A stretch of DNA of 64,000 nt from Pseudisothecium myosuroides (Eukaryota > Streptophyta > Bryopsida > Hypnales > Lembophyllaceae), in NCBI GenBank assembly GCA_951799445.1, contig OX637291.1, positions 1,056,501 through 1,120,500 of the forward strand, read 5' to 3'. Below are positions 24,650 to 39,141 of this stretch, piece by piece (position 1 is the stretch's first letter; each line of letters starts with the position of its first letter). The notes under the pieces are model-generated. The model ran no database searches. It saw only the letters and a program-made list of their open reading frames with translations, and was not told the DNA's origin. Position numbers and translations under genes: made by a program.

Positions 24650-26628
24650 ATGGCGTACTTCGGGAAACTCGGCGGCTTATTGCGCCAAAATGCGGCTCAG
24701 TCCGTGCTAATCAAGTCCAGCCTCGGGGTGGCTGCGCCCGCGTTGCTTGTTTTGCAGCGCGGCATGTCTGGGTCTAAGCTTTTCATCGGAGGTACAGGAT
24801 AGCCTTTCAATTGCGGAGGAGTATGGCCGACTCTTTTGGTTTTCGCCCTTAAACCCTGGCTTTGGAGGGGTTTAGGTCGCCAAGTATTTTTTGGCGCGTT
24901 TAGGGTTTCGGATTAGGGCTTCTTGGTACTTGTTTGCAATGTGCTTGTGGTCTTTCGATTCAAGGACTTGATTTTTTGTATGGTGTAGTCGTAATTAGGT
25001 TTAGAATCCAATTGTTGTACTGGCTTCGAAGACTGAATGGTTCATCAATGAGCCTCCGATCGGGTAATGTTATGTGAAGAATGGCGTTTCTTTAGAGTGT
25101 GGGGTGTGAGCAATATCTGTGTCGTTCTGGAGTTGATCAGGAGTTGCGACTGCTTCTGAGTGGCTTTTCTTTTTCTCACTCGTGTCGCCTTCGACTGTGT
25201 GAGATAGCTGGAGTTTCGTCCTGTGTGCGTGCACTTGGTGTAGCTTATATCATTGATGTAGAGCTTCTTACTGCAAGCGTTTTTAATTTTTGAATGAAAT
25301 TGGTGACCAATGCTTTTGCTGTGGGATCGTGCAGGTCTTGCCTGGGGAACCGACGAGAACACGTTGAAAGATGCTTTCGGTTCTTTTGGAACGGTGACGG
25401 AAGGTATTGCGCTTGTTTCCTTCACTTTCTGGTTTCAGAGCAGTGGTTTGTTCAGAATTTACGCTTTCGGTTTGGAGGACAGTCTCAATTATTTGAGAGT
25501 ATGTGGATAGATGTTGCTGGATCAGAAGCATTAACCCGTAGGGGAGCTAACATGTAGTCGATGGATGATAAACGTTTGAGATAGCACTTTGCTGGAGCCA
25601 GGTTTGTTTTTTAGGCCTCATGGGGCCAGACTCCAATGTCGTGGCACAGGCACAGTGGTCTATATCTAGAGGGAACATCCTCCATTTCTTGCATGGTGCA
25701 CTGTCAGAATGAAAAAAAAAACACTGGCTGGAGCTATATGAAAATGTATGATGTAAATCAATAAATGCTGAAATATCATTTTTTGACTTTTCTTCAGCCA
25801 TGTGACTAGCTTGGTCAGTGCTTCATGTTTTTTGTGCATGTGACTAGCCTGGTCACTCAGTGCTTCATGATTTATGATTTTTGTGCAAGTTTATGAATAA
25901 TTTCTTGTAGAGTTCACGTAGAGATGGAAGAAAAGGAAAACTTGCAAAATGAAGATCTTCTGTATGGTTTCTTCTCAAGCCATAATTTATTTCTCCTTCC
26001 GACCAGACTCTTGTAGGGGTTAAATCTTGGAATGAGCTACTGTGGAGGCACGCAAGTAGTTGTCTTTATGGTGCCTTTGTGAGCGCTGACAGTGGTTTGG
26101 TGGTGTGATTGCAGCCAAGATTATCCTTGACAGAGACACGGGAAGGTCAAGGGGCTTCGGATTCGTCAACTTCTCATCACCCGAAGAGGCTGAAGTTGCT
26201 ATTCAGGAGATGGATGGTCGGGTACGTGTTATTTCGAACCTCTGCGTAAAAGTTAATGCGGGTATTTGGCATTGTGGAACAAATTAATGCAAGTCACTCA
26301 TTTGAATGTTAAAGTGGTGATTACTCCATTTAATTGCTGTCAGAGGGAGTCAGGAATGGTCGTACGGGTGCGTGGTTTAATTATTAGAATATTTTGTGCC
26401 TATTTTTCTGCGAGTTGTAGTGTAGACGAGTTTTCTGAAACTCTGTTTTGAATAATGCAGAACCTAGCTGGACGTCAGATCCGGGTTGACTACGCCACTG
26501 ACAAGTCTAGAGATGCTCCCCGTGGCGGTAGCGGGTTCGGCAGCCGTGGAGGCTATGGCGACGGTGGGTCAGGTGGAGGATTCAACAGACAAGACGACGG
26601 TGAGAGGGGATATGGCGGCAACTTCTGA
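24650..26628 (+). CDS. Glycine-rich RNA-binding protein with organelle-type leader
   Basis: Four exons, 24650-24791, 25335-25403, 26115-26221 and 26461-26628, give 162 codons (161 residues), all GT-AG and in phase. Residues 1 to about 40 are hydrophobic and basic with no acidic residue ([17 protein letters not shown]...LQRGMS), which suits a mitochondrial presequence. One RRM follows: RNP2 is KLFIGGLAW (43-51) and RNP1 is RGFGFVNF (83-90). The C-terminus is a short Gly/Arg/Asp-rich tail ([15 protein letters not shown]). In plants, proteins of this layout are single-stranded nucleic acid binders active in mitochondria or in cold response. Which role applies here is not visible. Confidence 0.9.
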
Positions 26629-28442
26629 TGACCTTGCTAACTCTCGACTATCAAGAGTTTTGGCGCTATTAGCTTGGAATGTAGTCTTGGTTTCATTCCG
26701 CCTGGAGGATGGATAGTTAGTTAGACGGGGTCTTAGGCAAGAGTAGACCTGGGCCCTTAAATATAAGGTCTTTGTTTGCATTTCTACAGGCTTTTGATAT
26801 GATGTTCTCTGAGGGGGCATTTTCTGCCAAGCTCTCTGTGCATAGCAGCTTCGAGCTGTGGGAATACTATGGACACTGCCTTTTGATAGACGTCAGAATC
26901 TCTTTTCCTTTCAGGGTTCTATCCTGGAGAAGGTGAAGATGTAGTAGTGACACTTCCTGGTGTTTTTCATACATTCTTTTAAGGAAAGAGGTCTTGAACC
27001 CTCAACTTGTCTTAGTGGGTTGTTGAAGACGCAGCATTTCTGGAATGTTTACTGTTCTTGAATCTTTTTCACCTGCGAACTTTTTTACCCTAGATCGTTT
27101 TTAATCGTTTCGTTTGAACCTGTCTATACTGCTTTTGTACGTTTCATGTTTACTTTTTGATGCAGCTACTTCGTTTGTTACCGTTGCTCCGACTTGTATA
27201 GGTTTGAAATAAAACGTAACTTCAAAGAAGCCTTCCTTTTCTCAAGGGACGTCGAGGGTATTGTACCGGGAAAAACAAACACGAGAACTTGGCTACGATG
27301 GTGGAGCCGGTAGTGTTAGCACAGACGACGGGAGTGGGCCCAGGGGGGGTTCTCTGCCGGAAGTGCTGTCCTGGTGATGTGGCGTCGTGGCCACCCTGCC
27401 GTCCGCATCTGCTCTGCCGGGACTGTCTGGCCCAACTGCCACCACCCCACTCCACATTTGTCCTACCACACATTTCAATCTCGCTCAGGCATGGCGCTTC
27501 TGCACTCCTCGTTCTCAAGCACTTCTCCCATACCCGTCGTCGACTTGCCGTTTCTCGCCGCTTCGAAGCGGTCTGTCACGGTGCGTTCCATGCTTGCGTT
27601 TCGGTACGAAAAATGTGGCATCGTTTCATCGTTTCATCAGACGTGGCAATTACGTTGTGCTTAAATTTTCTGTAAAACGGAAGGGGAATCGCGAGCGTAG
27701 ATTTTGCTCGAAGACGTACAGATTTCATGGATTTTTTTTTTGTGGAGTGAGTTTGCTGCAAGGGTGCTATTCGGAGATAGGCCTTGACGCCGAATTGCGG
27801 AGTCGTGGCCGTCTGAGTGTGGTTGAGAGGGAAAGGGATTAGCGGTCTTTGAGGGAGGTGCTGCGGATAGTGTGGAGTACTGAATCAATGTCGTGTGCAT
27901 TGGAGGGTTTGAAGTGTGGAAGTAGCCTCGAGTTACTCGAATTGAGCTATTAGATTGCACATTGCAGGTTTCGAAAAACGTAACTGGGTGGGGTCGGAGC
28001 GGATTTGCGCCGTCTCTTGGCAAATGGAAGAGAAGTGGGAACTCAACGAGGAAACTAGAGCCGCCTCCATTGACAGGATATTGCCAAATCCTGAGGATTC
28101 ACTCCTACTGCTTGAATTTGCTTACCGACTTGAAGCCGGAGACCTCCCTTTCTGAGCAGGGATGCACCCAGTTGGGTGGTTTTACAGGACGCTCGCTGTG
28201 CAGGTGAAGTAAAGCTTGACAGAAGAAGAGAATGAGCGTGAGGACTGGTTTATTAAAGTCGAAGGCCAAAGTGAATTTGTAAGTACAGTGTCAATTGCTC
28301 CTTCTTGTCTCCCAAAAGTTTGACGCTGCTGCAGCGTACATGACTGAGAGTAGGAAATTCGAAGCGCAAGACGCTCTACTACTCGCTACGGCTTTGTCAC
28401 AGTGCTGGCTCTGCGGTTAACGGAGAGTACTGAGTCCTTATC
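26629..28442 (+). other. 3'UTR of the RRM gene and GC-rich leader region of the methyltransferase gene
   Basis: From about 27240 the sequence becomes GC-rich. An ATG at 27491 opens MALLHSSFSSTSPIPVVDLP and ends in SVT before a GTGCGT donor at 27581. This looks like a plastid transit peptide and could be an alternative first exon for the gene at 28443, though I could not trace an in-frame join. Confidence 0.35.
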
Positions 28443-30801
28443 ATGCTGGCAGCTGCGACATCCTATGCCTTCTTGCTTCACATGTGCTCTCCCTCCCTCG
28501 CCTGGTCGTCTTTGATTCTCAACCCAGCTGCGCGTTGCAACTTTAAGCTCCACGATCTTCTCGTCAGCATGAGCGTGGGCAAAGAACAGCATTCCACAAC
28601 GGCTGTTGACTCCAGCTCTGACGACGACGATGTGGCACCTGGCCCTCCTGGGTATGTATGTCTTATCCTGCACAGGAATCACACTCAACCTTTTCTACTT
28701 GCACATTCGCTGTATATTCCGAGAATCTCTCATGCTGTGTGCCGATCTACTGGAAAACTTCTTTATGTCAAGTTGTGAACATATGTCAGTGTGCATTTTG
28801 AAACCCGTTTTGTTCCCCCGAGGCAGTGTAATTAGAGAGCCTTTGGAACACTAGAATATTCCATATTCCTTAACATTCTCTTTCATCAATACTTAGGCCT
28901 TGACAGAAAGACAACTTAGCAAAACATTCTGCTGCTTCTCCTTTCTTTCTCTAAAACACAATCCAGAATCCAGCAGGATAGCAAGTCCTCGAATGAGAGA
29001 GGAGGATTCACCATGTCATTCCAAACTCTAAACATGTTTGCTATTTCAACTACGGATTATTTCACCTACATTTGCGAATCAAGTCTTGTTGCTAGTTGAT
29101 AAGTCCGTATAAGTAACGATGTAAGACGTTGACTTTACAGGAGGTTGGGCGTGAACTTGGCGACGAGTCAGTGCCAGCTTGAGGCCGTGAGGAGGTTACA
29201 CAGCTCCCTGGACCCTGAGCGGGACTATCTGGAGCGGAGCGCATGCCAGACAGCGGCAGGGCGAGCCTTATGGAACCATGTGATCCACGACCCTTTGGCC
29301 GAAGTCTTTGCTGGAGACGTGTTGCTCAGAGGATTGCTGGAGAAAGTGCGACGAGATCAGGACCAGAACGCCCGAGAGACCGCGGGCGTCATGATGGCCG
29401 TGCGCACACTTTGGTTTGATGCTCGCCTCGCTGAAGCTCTGGCTCGGTTTGATTCTGTCTCTACCGACAATTCTCACCAAGTCGTCCTTTTGGGTGCCGG
29501 TAAGGAAGCCTGTCTTATTTCCAGAGACTTCTGCCATCTTTCAAGCTTTATTCACTGGTTGAAGTTGATGTGCTCATTGGAGATTCAACCTAAGTGTCAA
29601 CACCGTTAGTTTATTCCTAGAGCACCGACGAGCCCTAATTGGGCCTTATGTTTTTTTGGCAGTTTTGAGTAGGTAATATGGAATTATTGGTGTTTAATTT
29701 CATTTCTTTTCTCACCAGAACATGCAATTTTCTTCACTGATTCTAGTAATATAACAAATTTCCCCAGTTGAATTACTCCGTATATTATTTTCACAGTTTG
29801 GTCATCCAAAACCATGAATCCTTGGTCCTTGAAGGACCAAAGAGCCCAAATCGGGCCTCATGTTTTTTAGCAGATTTGATTAGTCATATGGAGATTTTCT
29901 ATTGTCAAGTTTATTTAACTTTTTTACCACCACATATAATGTTCTTCTCTGATTCTGTTGTTATAAAATACCCTGTCTAAGATACGTTTTTGACAGTATG
30001 ATCAATTCAGTTGGCCATATCGAAACCTGCAGTCTTGGCCTTTCAGGGTTAAGAGTGGCTGTAGGTCTTGGTTACTATGGGCACCGGTGAGGATCGGGTG
30101 TCACTTACTTTCAGGAAATCAAAATTCCTGGAATCAATCGTATTGGAGCTGTTTTAAATTGTGATATGATAAAATACCGATGTGCAGGAATGGACGCTCG
30201 TGCATACCGACTGAGGTCTCTCAAAGAATGTTCCGTCTTCGAAGTGGACTCTGCCAAAGCCTTGCACCTCAAGGAGTCCATTCTGCAGGCGATGGTGGAA
30301 GCAGGGGAGCCTCTTCCTCAGCTGGAGGCGAAGAGTTTGAACAGGGTGGCCTCGGATATTGCTGTGGACGATTGGTTTGACAGGCTAGTGGCCGCGGGGT
30401 TCAAGGTACATCTGCCTACAGTGTGGATATTAGAAGGTTTCCTGTACTACCTGCAAGAAGCGCGTGCAAAGGAGACCTTGACGTGCATTTCGGGCCATTG
30501 CATGAAAGAGACGGTGGTGCTGGCGGACTTCATGAATGAATCTTCTATTCACTTGGCTCATGAGCTCAAGACGCACTTCTACTTCCACAGCGACTGGCCG
30601 GAGGAGCTTCTGCCGGAGCTTGGATTTCCCCAAGTCAAGGTCTCCCAAATTGGAGATCCAGATGCGAACTTTGGTCTTATTAATGATGAGCTCAACCTGT
30701 TTCACCAGATGCGGAGGGTATCCAGGCATGTTAAGGCGGATGTCAATGGCAAGCCTTACCGGCGCTTGCTTCTTGTTGAAAGCTGGGCTTCTTTCGAATG
30801 A
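28443..30801 (+). CDS. SAM-dependent methyltransferase, leucine carboxyl methyltransferase-like
   Basis: Exons 28443-28651, 29141-29499 and 30188-30801 sum to 394 codons (393 residues) with closed phases (GG|G and G|GA joins). The SAM-binding motif I is VVLLGAGMDARAYRL (about 184-198), which spans the exon 2/3 junction. Then come FEVDSAKALHLKE (acidic ribose-binding strand) and WILEGFLYYL. This order (GAG-x-D-x-RAYR, then LEGxLxYL) is typical of the LCMT/PPM1-like and mycobacterial TIGR00027-type methyltransferases, which usually make O-methyl esters. The substrate cannot be read from the sequence. Residues 1-70 are poorly conserved in character, with an acidic run SSSDDDD, so the start is uncertain and an upstream exon is possible. 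Confidence 0.8.
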
Positions 30802-32426
30802 TCCCCACTTCAAATCAGTCGACATCCAACTTCCTACAGCCCGGTTCATCTTGTAGTTTATGTCTTCTTTTTCCCCTTCTTTTCTTTTTCCTGTTGGGTC
30901 AGTGAAGAGTGGCAAGCCGCTCTGGACAAGGTCTAGGGAATCAGTGCAGCAGTTTGCTGAAGCATAGGCCTTGCCGCTCTCGTGTAATTTTAAGTGACAG
31001 TACTAGTCCCGTGATGTTAGAGTGAGGGTTTTCCAAAATTTTGCTCTTTTTCCAGGTATGTAACGAGCCAAAGTTTCTGTTCACCTCATTGGTTGCTTAT
31101 CACTAAATTTATACTCAGTTCGTAAAAGAGTTAGACTTTCACGGCCTAGAGAGTGTAGTGGAGAAGCTTTTTTCAGGGGTTTGGAGCCTGTTTGGACCAG
31201 TTGAGAAGATGATACTTTTTTTAATCAGTAATGTGATATCTGTGCATACAACCACCAGGAGCACCTTGGTTTGTTTATTTGGTTCTCCAGGGTTATCAAA
31301 ATGGTCCGTTTGTTTGATTGCAATCACTGAAATGGTCTTCTGTCACGCATTTTCTTGCGGAAGAGTCTTTGGAGTAATAGCTTCATGAAGACTCACTTTG
31401 ACGCAGTAACTAAGCCTTCGCCTTTGCAGACAGGATTGTTTGGCTCAAGGGATTCAATCGCTACTAATTTATGTTTTTGTTTACATATTAGTAATTATCA
31501 CCAATGTACGCGCCATTATTTCAGTTCATGCCCATAACTTGAAGTTCAAGTAATAATAGAAACCAACAAAAATTTAAAGCAAAATGAAATTGATATCTAG
31601 GATGCAAAATGGATTTACCTAGGAAACAAAATGAAATTGACATGTAACCCAAGTTCTTTTTCATATTTTTTGGACGTACATGGAATAAGTTACGAACTTG
31701 AAATATGAAATGCAGTGGTCACAAAAAACATCACCCTCCTCAAATGTTGGTGCATAGAAGAAAGCAAAATGTATGTCTGGATTAGAGTACGCTTCTAGAC
31801 CTGGGTCTGTTTCAGGACCTCTTACCTTGAAGAAACGTGTAGGAACTTTCAGAAGGGACCAATGGGATTTTAGGGTATGTAGGAAATTGATCATGAGAAA
31901 ACCCTAATTGATCATGGAGTTAAGAACATTTTGGTTGCTTTTAGTCTGATAACAAGACAAAGTAGTATCTCTCCACTCTCACACTCATCTCCCCAATCTC
32001 ACACTCAAGTATAAACATCATAGAAGTCGCGATTATGAAAGGAATCACAATTGTGAATCGCCATTTCAGTAATAGCAAACACAAAATGCACCGAGGATGA
32101 TGATACCAGTATTCTTAGGGAAAATATGAGATGCTAATTGAACAAATTCAAAAAAATGAACGCAACGCAAAGGAGGCCCGATATATCAATTGGATGCGAT
32201 AGTTATATCTGGGGACACATTCATGACTCACATTCATCTTCCACCAGCAAGCTCGGAACAGAAACTAACAAAATACACAGGACTCGCACACAAATGTTTG
32301 CCCACAGCGTAGCACACGATTAGTAGCACATCCAAATATGCATGAAAACACTTCCACATCAACACACAATATCCGTAAGTAGGACCTTTTACTGAAAACT
32401 GGACTATGCACAAAATACTAGCAGCC
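30802..32426. other. Intergenic DNA between convergent genes
   Basis: About 31650-31800 is a relic related to 44640-44790 (shared CATATTTTTTGGAC and GAAGAAAGCAAAATGTA blocks). The rest shows nothing that I can call. The 3'UTR of polyubiquitin lies at its right end. Confidence 0.4.
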
Positions 32427-32693
32427 TTACTGCTTCAAAGTGAAGCTGAAAATATCCAAAAGAGAGCATCCAACAAACGCTGTGAGGCGCTTCAGATCAC
32501 TTCGAAAAGAAAAAGCGTTGAGATAGAAGAATAACAGTCCACCACGAACATAGAGAGCAAATTCCTTCCAGATGATGTTGTAGTCGGCCAAAGCACGGCC
32601 ATCCTCCAATTGCTTGCCAGCGAAAATCAGACGCTGCTGATCGGGAGGGATACCTTGCTTGTCCTGAATCTTCGTCAAGGTCTTAACGAAAAT
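32427..32693 (-). pseudogene. Decayed sixth ubiquitin unit behind the polyubiquitin stop
   Basis: Directly after the fifth unit the minus strand reads ATG-TAA where the other units read ATG-CAG or ATG-CAA, so the second codon is a stop. Beyond it the same frame still shows IFVKTLT, then [26 protein letters not shown] and ADYNI. About 19 codons (ubiquitin residues 10-28) are missing and the end is corrupted ([12 protein letters not shown]). The remnant has about 54 codons instead of 76. Its frame runs on to a stop at 32427-32429. It now lies in the 3'UTR. Confidence 0.9.
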
Positions 32694-34287
<1,594 letters not shown>

Positions 34288-34518
34288 TTAACCCTTGAAC
34301 GCCGAGCTGGTGACCGTGGAAATCATCCCTTTTGGCATCGGATGACATCATCTTCTTTGAAAAAATCAAAAAGGCTCACTGGAGGTCAAACTACTATTTA
34401 TGATCTTCCCTTTCCACTCAAAATTCCCAAGGTTGAATAGTTGCACTTCTCTCCTACACAGGAGATTCTCTTGTCATTCATCAGCCGCAAAACGTCTGCT
34501 TCGGCATTTAAGGGTTAA
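34288..34518. mobile_element. TTAA-type MITE, family A, copy 3 (231 bp)
   Basis: Ends TTAACCCTTGAACGCCG and CGGCATTTAAGGGTTAA. The core holds GAATAGTTGCACTTCT and GATTCTCTTGTCATTCAT as in copy 2. The outer bases TTAA then CCCTT fit a TTAA target followed by a C-rich TIR. Confidence 0.75.
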
Positions 34519-34742
34519 TACTGTAATAATATTGGTGCACTCAAATGCAAGCAAGTGGGCTAACTTATGCATAGAAGCTTCTAGAAAGTCATGGGTCCTC
34601 TAAGAGTTTCATTTTGGGTTTCTTGGTGGTAAACTTAGCCGGCATTGTTGTTGTTGTGGCAAGCACGTAACAAATCATTGATATGTGCGCAATAATCCAT
34701 AAATATCATCTAAAGAAGGTAAGTGAACCCATTTTCGATCAC

Positions 34743-35677
34743 TTAACCTCTAAAGGACCAAACACCATTTTTTGACAACATAGGTGATTTGGGACAGCTC
34801 ACTACGAACAGAATTTTTATTTTTTTTCTTCGAAATTTTCACATAAGATGTGCCCAAGGAGTAGCTTGAAGGCCCAATAATTTTCATAACTTTTGACTAC
34901 ATGGTTAAAAAGTTATTGCATGATATGTCATTTTCATTGGTCCGCAGGCAACCTGGGCAGCTCCAAAAAATTCTTTAAAAATCACTTTTTTCAAAAATAA
35001 AAATTTGAAATTGGTTCTTTAGATTGATATATACATAGGAAGCTTTGAATCATTCCATTATGATTAATGAGATGAAAGTTACGAGGAGTCTTAGTTTGAG
35101 GATAATTATGGAATCTCTACTCTAAAATAAACTTTGAAGGTGTTTATTTAATTCAATTTTCAATATTCCTGGAAAAAAATAAAATTGTAGGATGTAGATT
35201 GTTTATTACAACCGTTGGGATTGGCATTTTTCAATTCCATATCTAAATTCTTAACAATTTAGTGTTTTGAATCATTCGCTTCCTCTCTCTACTTACTATT
35301 TTTTTTATATGTTTTAGAATTTCAAATGCTCTGAATTTTTTCAAGCGTGTAGCCAGCTTGCCTTGAAGAATGAATCCAAAGAGTAACCACCATTTTGGAC
35401 ATTTTTTCATACAAATGTGATCTTGTGAAGTGCAGCTGCCCGGATTTTTGCAGGGACAAAAAAAGGATTTTTGTCAATTCAAACGCTATTATCTTACAAT
35501 CCACACGGTGGAAATTTCTGAATTTTTTTTCTTCAACTTTTCAAATTAGTGTACTATAAGATCCTACGGTTATAATTTTCCAAAAATAATTTTTTTCTAA
35601 AATTTGGTATTTGTATTAGAAATGGCAGTTTTGGAGCAGTTTTGGTGAAAACATAGTCTCTAACCTTTAGGGGTTAA
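34743..35677. mobile_element. TTAA element, family B, 935 bp
   Basis: Bounded by TTAACCTCTAAAGGACC and CCTTTAGGGGTTAA. Internal blocks such as GATTCATTC-type and TCCTACGGTTA segments are shared with 39176 and 60598. There is no transposase frame. Confidence 0.7.
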
Positions 35678-35679
35678 GC

Positions 35680-36040
35680 AATTACATATATCTGCAGGGT
35701 AGGTTTCTCCGGTGGGAAAACTTTCCTATGTGAAAAAATAGAGTTTGGAAGGTTTCTATAATTTTCCAGATTTTTATTTCTCAAAACATAATCACTATGA
35801 AATTTTCAACAGAAAATCTTGTTCTTTTCATATTGGTGATATGGGGCTTGCTATTTCCAACCATGGGCTGAAAACAAAAATGACCACAAGGTTGATGGCA
35901 ATATTGAGAGTCTTGTGGCCAATCATTATGTGCCACAACTGCATCAGGAACCGCGCCATAATTAATCACTATTCACGGAAAGAGAACAATATACATAGCC
36001 AAAATGCGGGCACTAGTCAGGAATGGGTTGCCTCCCATAT
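35680..36040. repeat. Dispersed repeat D, copy 2
   Basis: Matches 22789-23440 in order and orientation, with a shorter middle. The frame at 35745-36134 follows from the repeat and is not a gene. Confidence 0.55.
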
Positions 36041-38237
36041 TATTAACAACTTCATTCCAAACATTGGTGAATTTTATATTCTTTTGACAAGAAATTGCCA
36101 ACTTCATGCACTTCTTTACACAAGTTTTTTTTAATAATAGGGTATTTAGTGCTAAAAGGAGGTAAAGTTTTGGAGATAATAATAAAATTTGTAAATTTTT
36201 TTAATATAGTATGTACCATAATTGCAAGTAGTCAAAACAATCATCCATTTTTCAGACATCCATCCACTACATAGTATTTTCATGCATACTATTATCTAAA
36301 ATTAATAAACTTCATTCAAATTTAACAAATTTTATATTTCTTAAAGAATTTTTGGACAATTCAATTTAAATTTTCTCCCTATTTTTGTAATGTGAATGAT
36401 AGACAATATCCAAATCAAGTTTGATGCTCGATAAATTTTTTAATGTTCGACCACCCACAAGTTCAAACACAACAATCTCATATTAAAAGCAATGGTTTTA
36501 ACAATACCTTGCTAAGATTATTACCACTTGTATGTCAAAAACTTGGACAATTTTTTTTTTAATAAATGGTAAGCAAATTAAAGTTTAGATTTGTCTTTAG
36601 ATGGTAAAAATTATTAATTTACTAGAGTTGACGTACATCTCTCTTAAATTCTAATTTCTATTATTATAAATAATAGAGTGCCCTTCCAAAAAGATTGCTA
36701 CGACCCTCTTTGAAATAGAGGAAAGGAAGTAAAACCTCTAAACAATTGATCATACTTAAAACACCCCTTTCTCTTGTAGTGAGAATTGTGGATTTTCAAA
36801 TTCTATGTAGAACCTAGCCTAAGTGATAAGTGTCTTTTAATGTACATACATGCATTTGCATTCCATATATTCTATAAAATAATGAGTTTGAAGATTATCC
36901 ACATATTAGGGATATCAAAAGTGGTCAATTCTATGAGATACGTGGTAGTTTTATATTTTATAACTAAAGTTTTTCTAGTAGATTTTCAATCATCACATTT
37001 TGACTCCTCTAGATGTTGCAAATCCTTGTTTTGTGTGTTGACAAATGTTGCAATAAGCTCTATGGGTGGAAAATTCCAAAGTACATATTTATCTCTAATA
37101 TGCCTTTATTGCAAAGATGAAAATTGCCTTCTATATCTATTTGGATACCCTATGTGAAGGTTAGATCAAATGACAAAAATTCAATCATTTTTGTAAAAAG
37201 TGATACATGTCATCTAGCTTGTAAATGACATGAGGTGATATGGGCCCAAGAGAATCTCATGTGAAAATTCAATTTTGGCACTTAAATACCGAATTAGACT
37301 TTCAAGTACAGCACACTATCATGCCCTCATACATGGTCTTTTTGCTAATTTATATTGTCTAAGAATATATATGACATATTTTAACCTTAAAAAAAAAATA
37401 GCCCCACTTTAATGAAGCATTGAGATTGGATAGAAGTATTGTTATGAATAATTTAAAGACAAGACAAATGAATATTCTTCAAGATCAGATTAGATCCCAA
37501 ATTTCAAGGAAGGGTTTAAGAGCATTATTAGCTAAAGCAAGAAACTAAAAGTGCAAGATGTGTGTTGTCAAAACTAAGGATCACCTTAGCCTCAACATCC
37601 TTATATAATACTACCTATCTTTTACTTATAGGTCATTTTTTAGAGAAGTACTACTTTTCTAGAATTATTATTTTTATAAGATTTTAGGATGTATATATTT
37701 GTGACAAGTATGGTGGATTTAATTTGTCCATCTTAGAATTCATTACCCTCTTTTTTTTTGTAGAAGAAGATTATTGCTAGTTTTTTTCATTGAGCTTGTT
37801 TGCTCCATGTTCATCGCATTGGATCTAGCTAGAGATAAGGTATGAACACCTAATTGTGGCCCCCCCATCTAAGTGTTTTGATATAAAATCTAAATCTAGG
37901 ATTGGCATGCTAAGCATTATTTTATGAGATTTGTGCCACATGACTAAGTTAGAGAAAAATGACAATCTTAGATTAATATTTTATATGAAGATGGGATATG
38001 CATTGTGATGCAATTAGATAGGGGGTGCAATAAGGTGTACTTTCTTTAATAACTGTACTTGTATGAACCACAATGTTTGTGGTCCTTCTATCGGATGGCA
38101 TGGTTGGATTGAACTCTAGAAAGTCTTTTCTTGCTCAATTCGAGTCGCTTGGGGTTAAGGTAGGCATACCTTTTTGCAACGCCGCCCTTTTGGAGACAAC
38201 TAAACTAATGGTGTTCAAAGCTAACTGAATGATCTAA
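36041..38237. other. AT-rich intergenic DNA
   Basis: No gene. At 36752-36781 there is an isolated right end of the CACTA family (ACTTAAAACACCCC ... CTCTTGTAGTG) without a partner nearby. Confidence 0.45.
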
Positions 38238-38348
38238 CACTACAAGATAACAACATCTGAATTGACACATCCAAATTGACAAAAAAATGTCCAAGTTGAC
38301 AAAAAATTGGCAAAAAAATGTCCAAACTGACATTGTTCTCTTGTAGTG
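38238..38348. mobile_element. Short CACTA foldback, 111 bp
   Basis: Ends CACTACAAGA and TCTTGTAGTG. Inside are three repeats of a TGTCCAAxTTGACA-like unit. CACTACAAGA is the classic En/Spm (CACTA) terminus. The flanks (TAA left, ATA right) do not give a matching 3-bp duplication. Confidence 0.6.
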
Positions 38349-38373
38349 ATATAATTTCAACATTTTTTTTTCA

Positions 38374-39141
38374 TTAACCCCTAAAGGACGGTTGTCCATT
38401 GAGTGGCTAATTGGAAACTTGGATAGGTTACTATGAAGTCAATTTTGAGCAAATGAAAGTGAAATTACTAATAAAGATGCACATTTCCATAAACTTCCCG
38501 AAAATATACAACTGTTTTCAATTGGTTGGCCAAGTCAAAAATTATGGGACTCAAAAGATTAAGGACAGCTTAAGTAGTGCGCTAATAGGGCCAATAGTTG
38601 GGCAAGTTGTAAAACAAGTTGTAAAGTTTTTTCATTAACTTTGAACTCTTAATATATCTCATATTCTATAAAGTCAAGTGGGCTGAATTTTTTTTTAAAC
38701 ACTCTTATAGTAGTATAAAAAAATAATATGTGTTTGAAAATAAAAAGACACTAATATCTAGAAGTAACCACTGGGCAAGATTTCAATTTTTTCTAAAGAA
38801 TTCATCTTTTGGCAAAATAAAAATTCCAACAGTTATCACACATCTTTCCTTCTTTTGATCAAGTACAAAAAAAATTAAAAAATACAAAAAAAAATCTCAT
38901 GAGATTTCATAGAAAAAAATTAAATCTCGTGTAGTCCCTTGTTTTTGGACATCTTCTTAGTGTAAATTTTTTTATGTATGTTAAGACACCTCCATTTTCT
39001 TTGAAAATTGTCATGCAAGTAATTAACATAACTACCTACCTAATGGTCCTAGTTCCCAAAGTTGGATAGTGCCCCCTTCTTCACAAAGTTGAGTCAAACT
39101 ATGTTGACATTGTTGTGCAAGGCATACAATTTCATTACTTC
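38374..39141. repeat. Decayed family-B element
   Basis: The left end TTAACCCCTAAAGGACGG is well kept. Later blocks are degenerate and I cannot place a right end. Confidence 0.45.
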
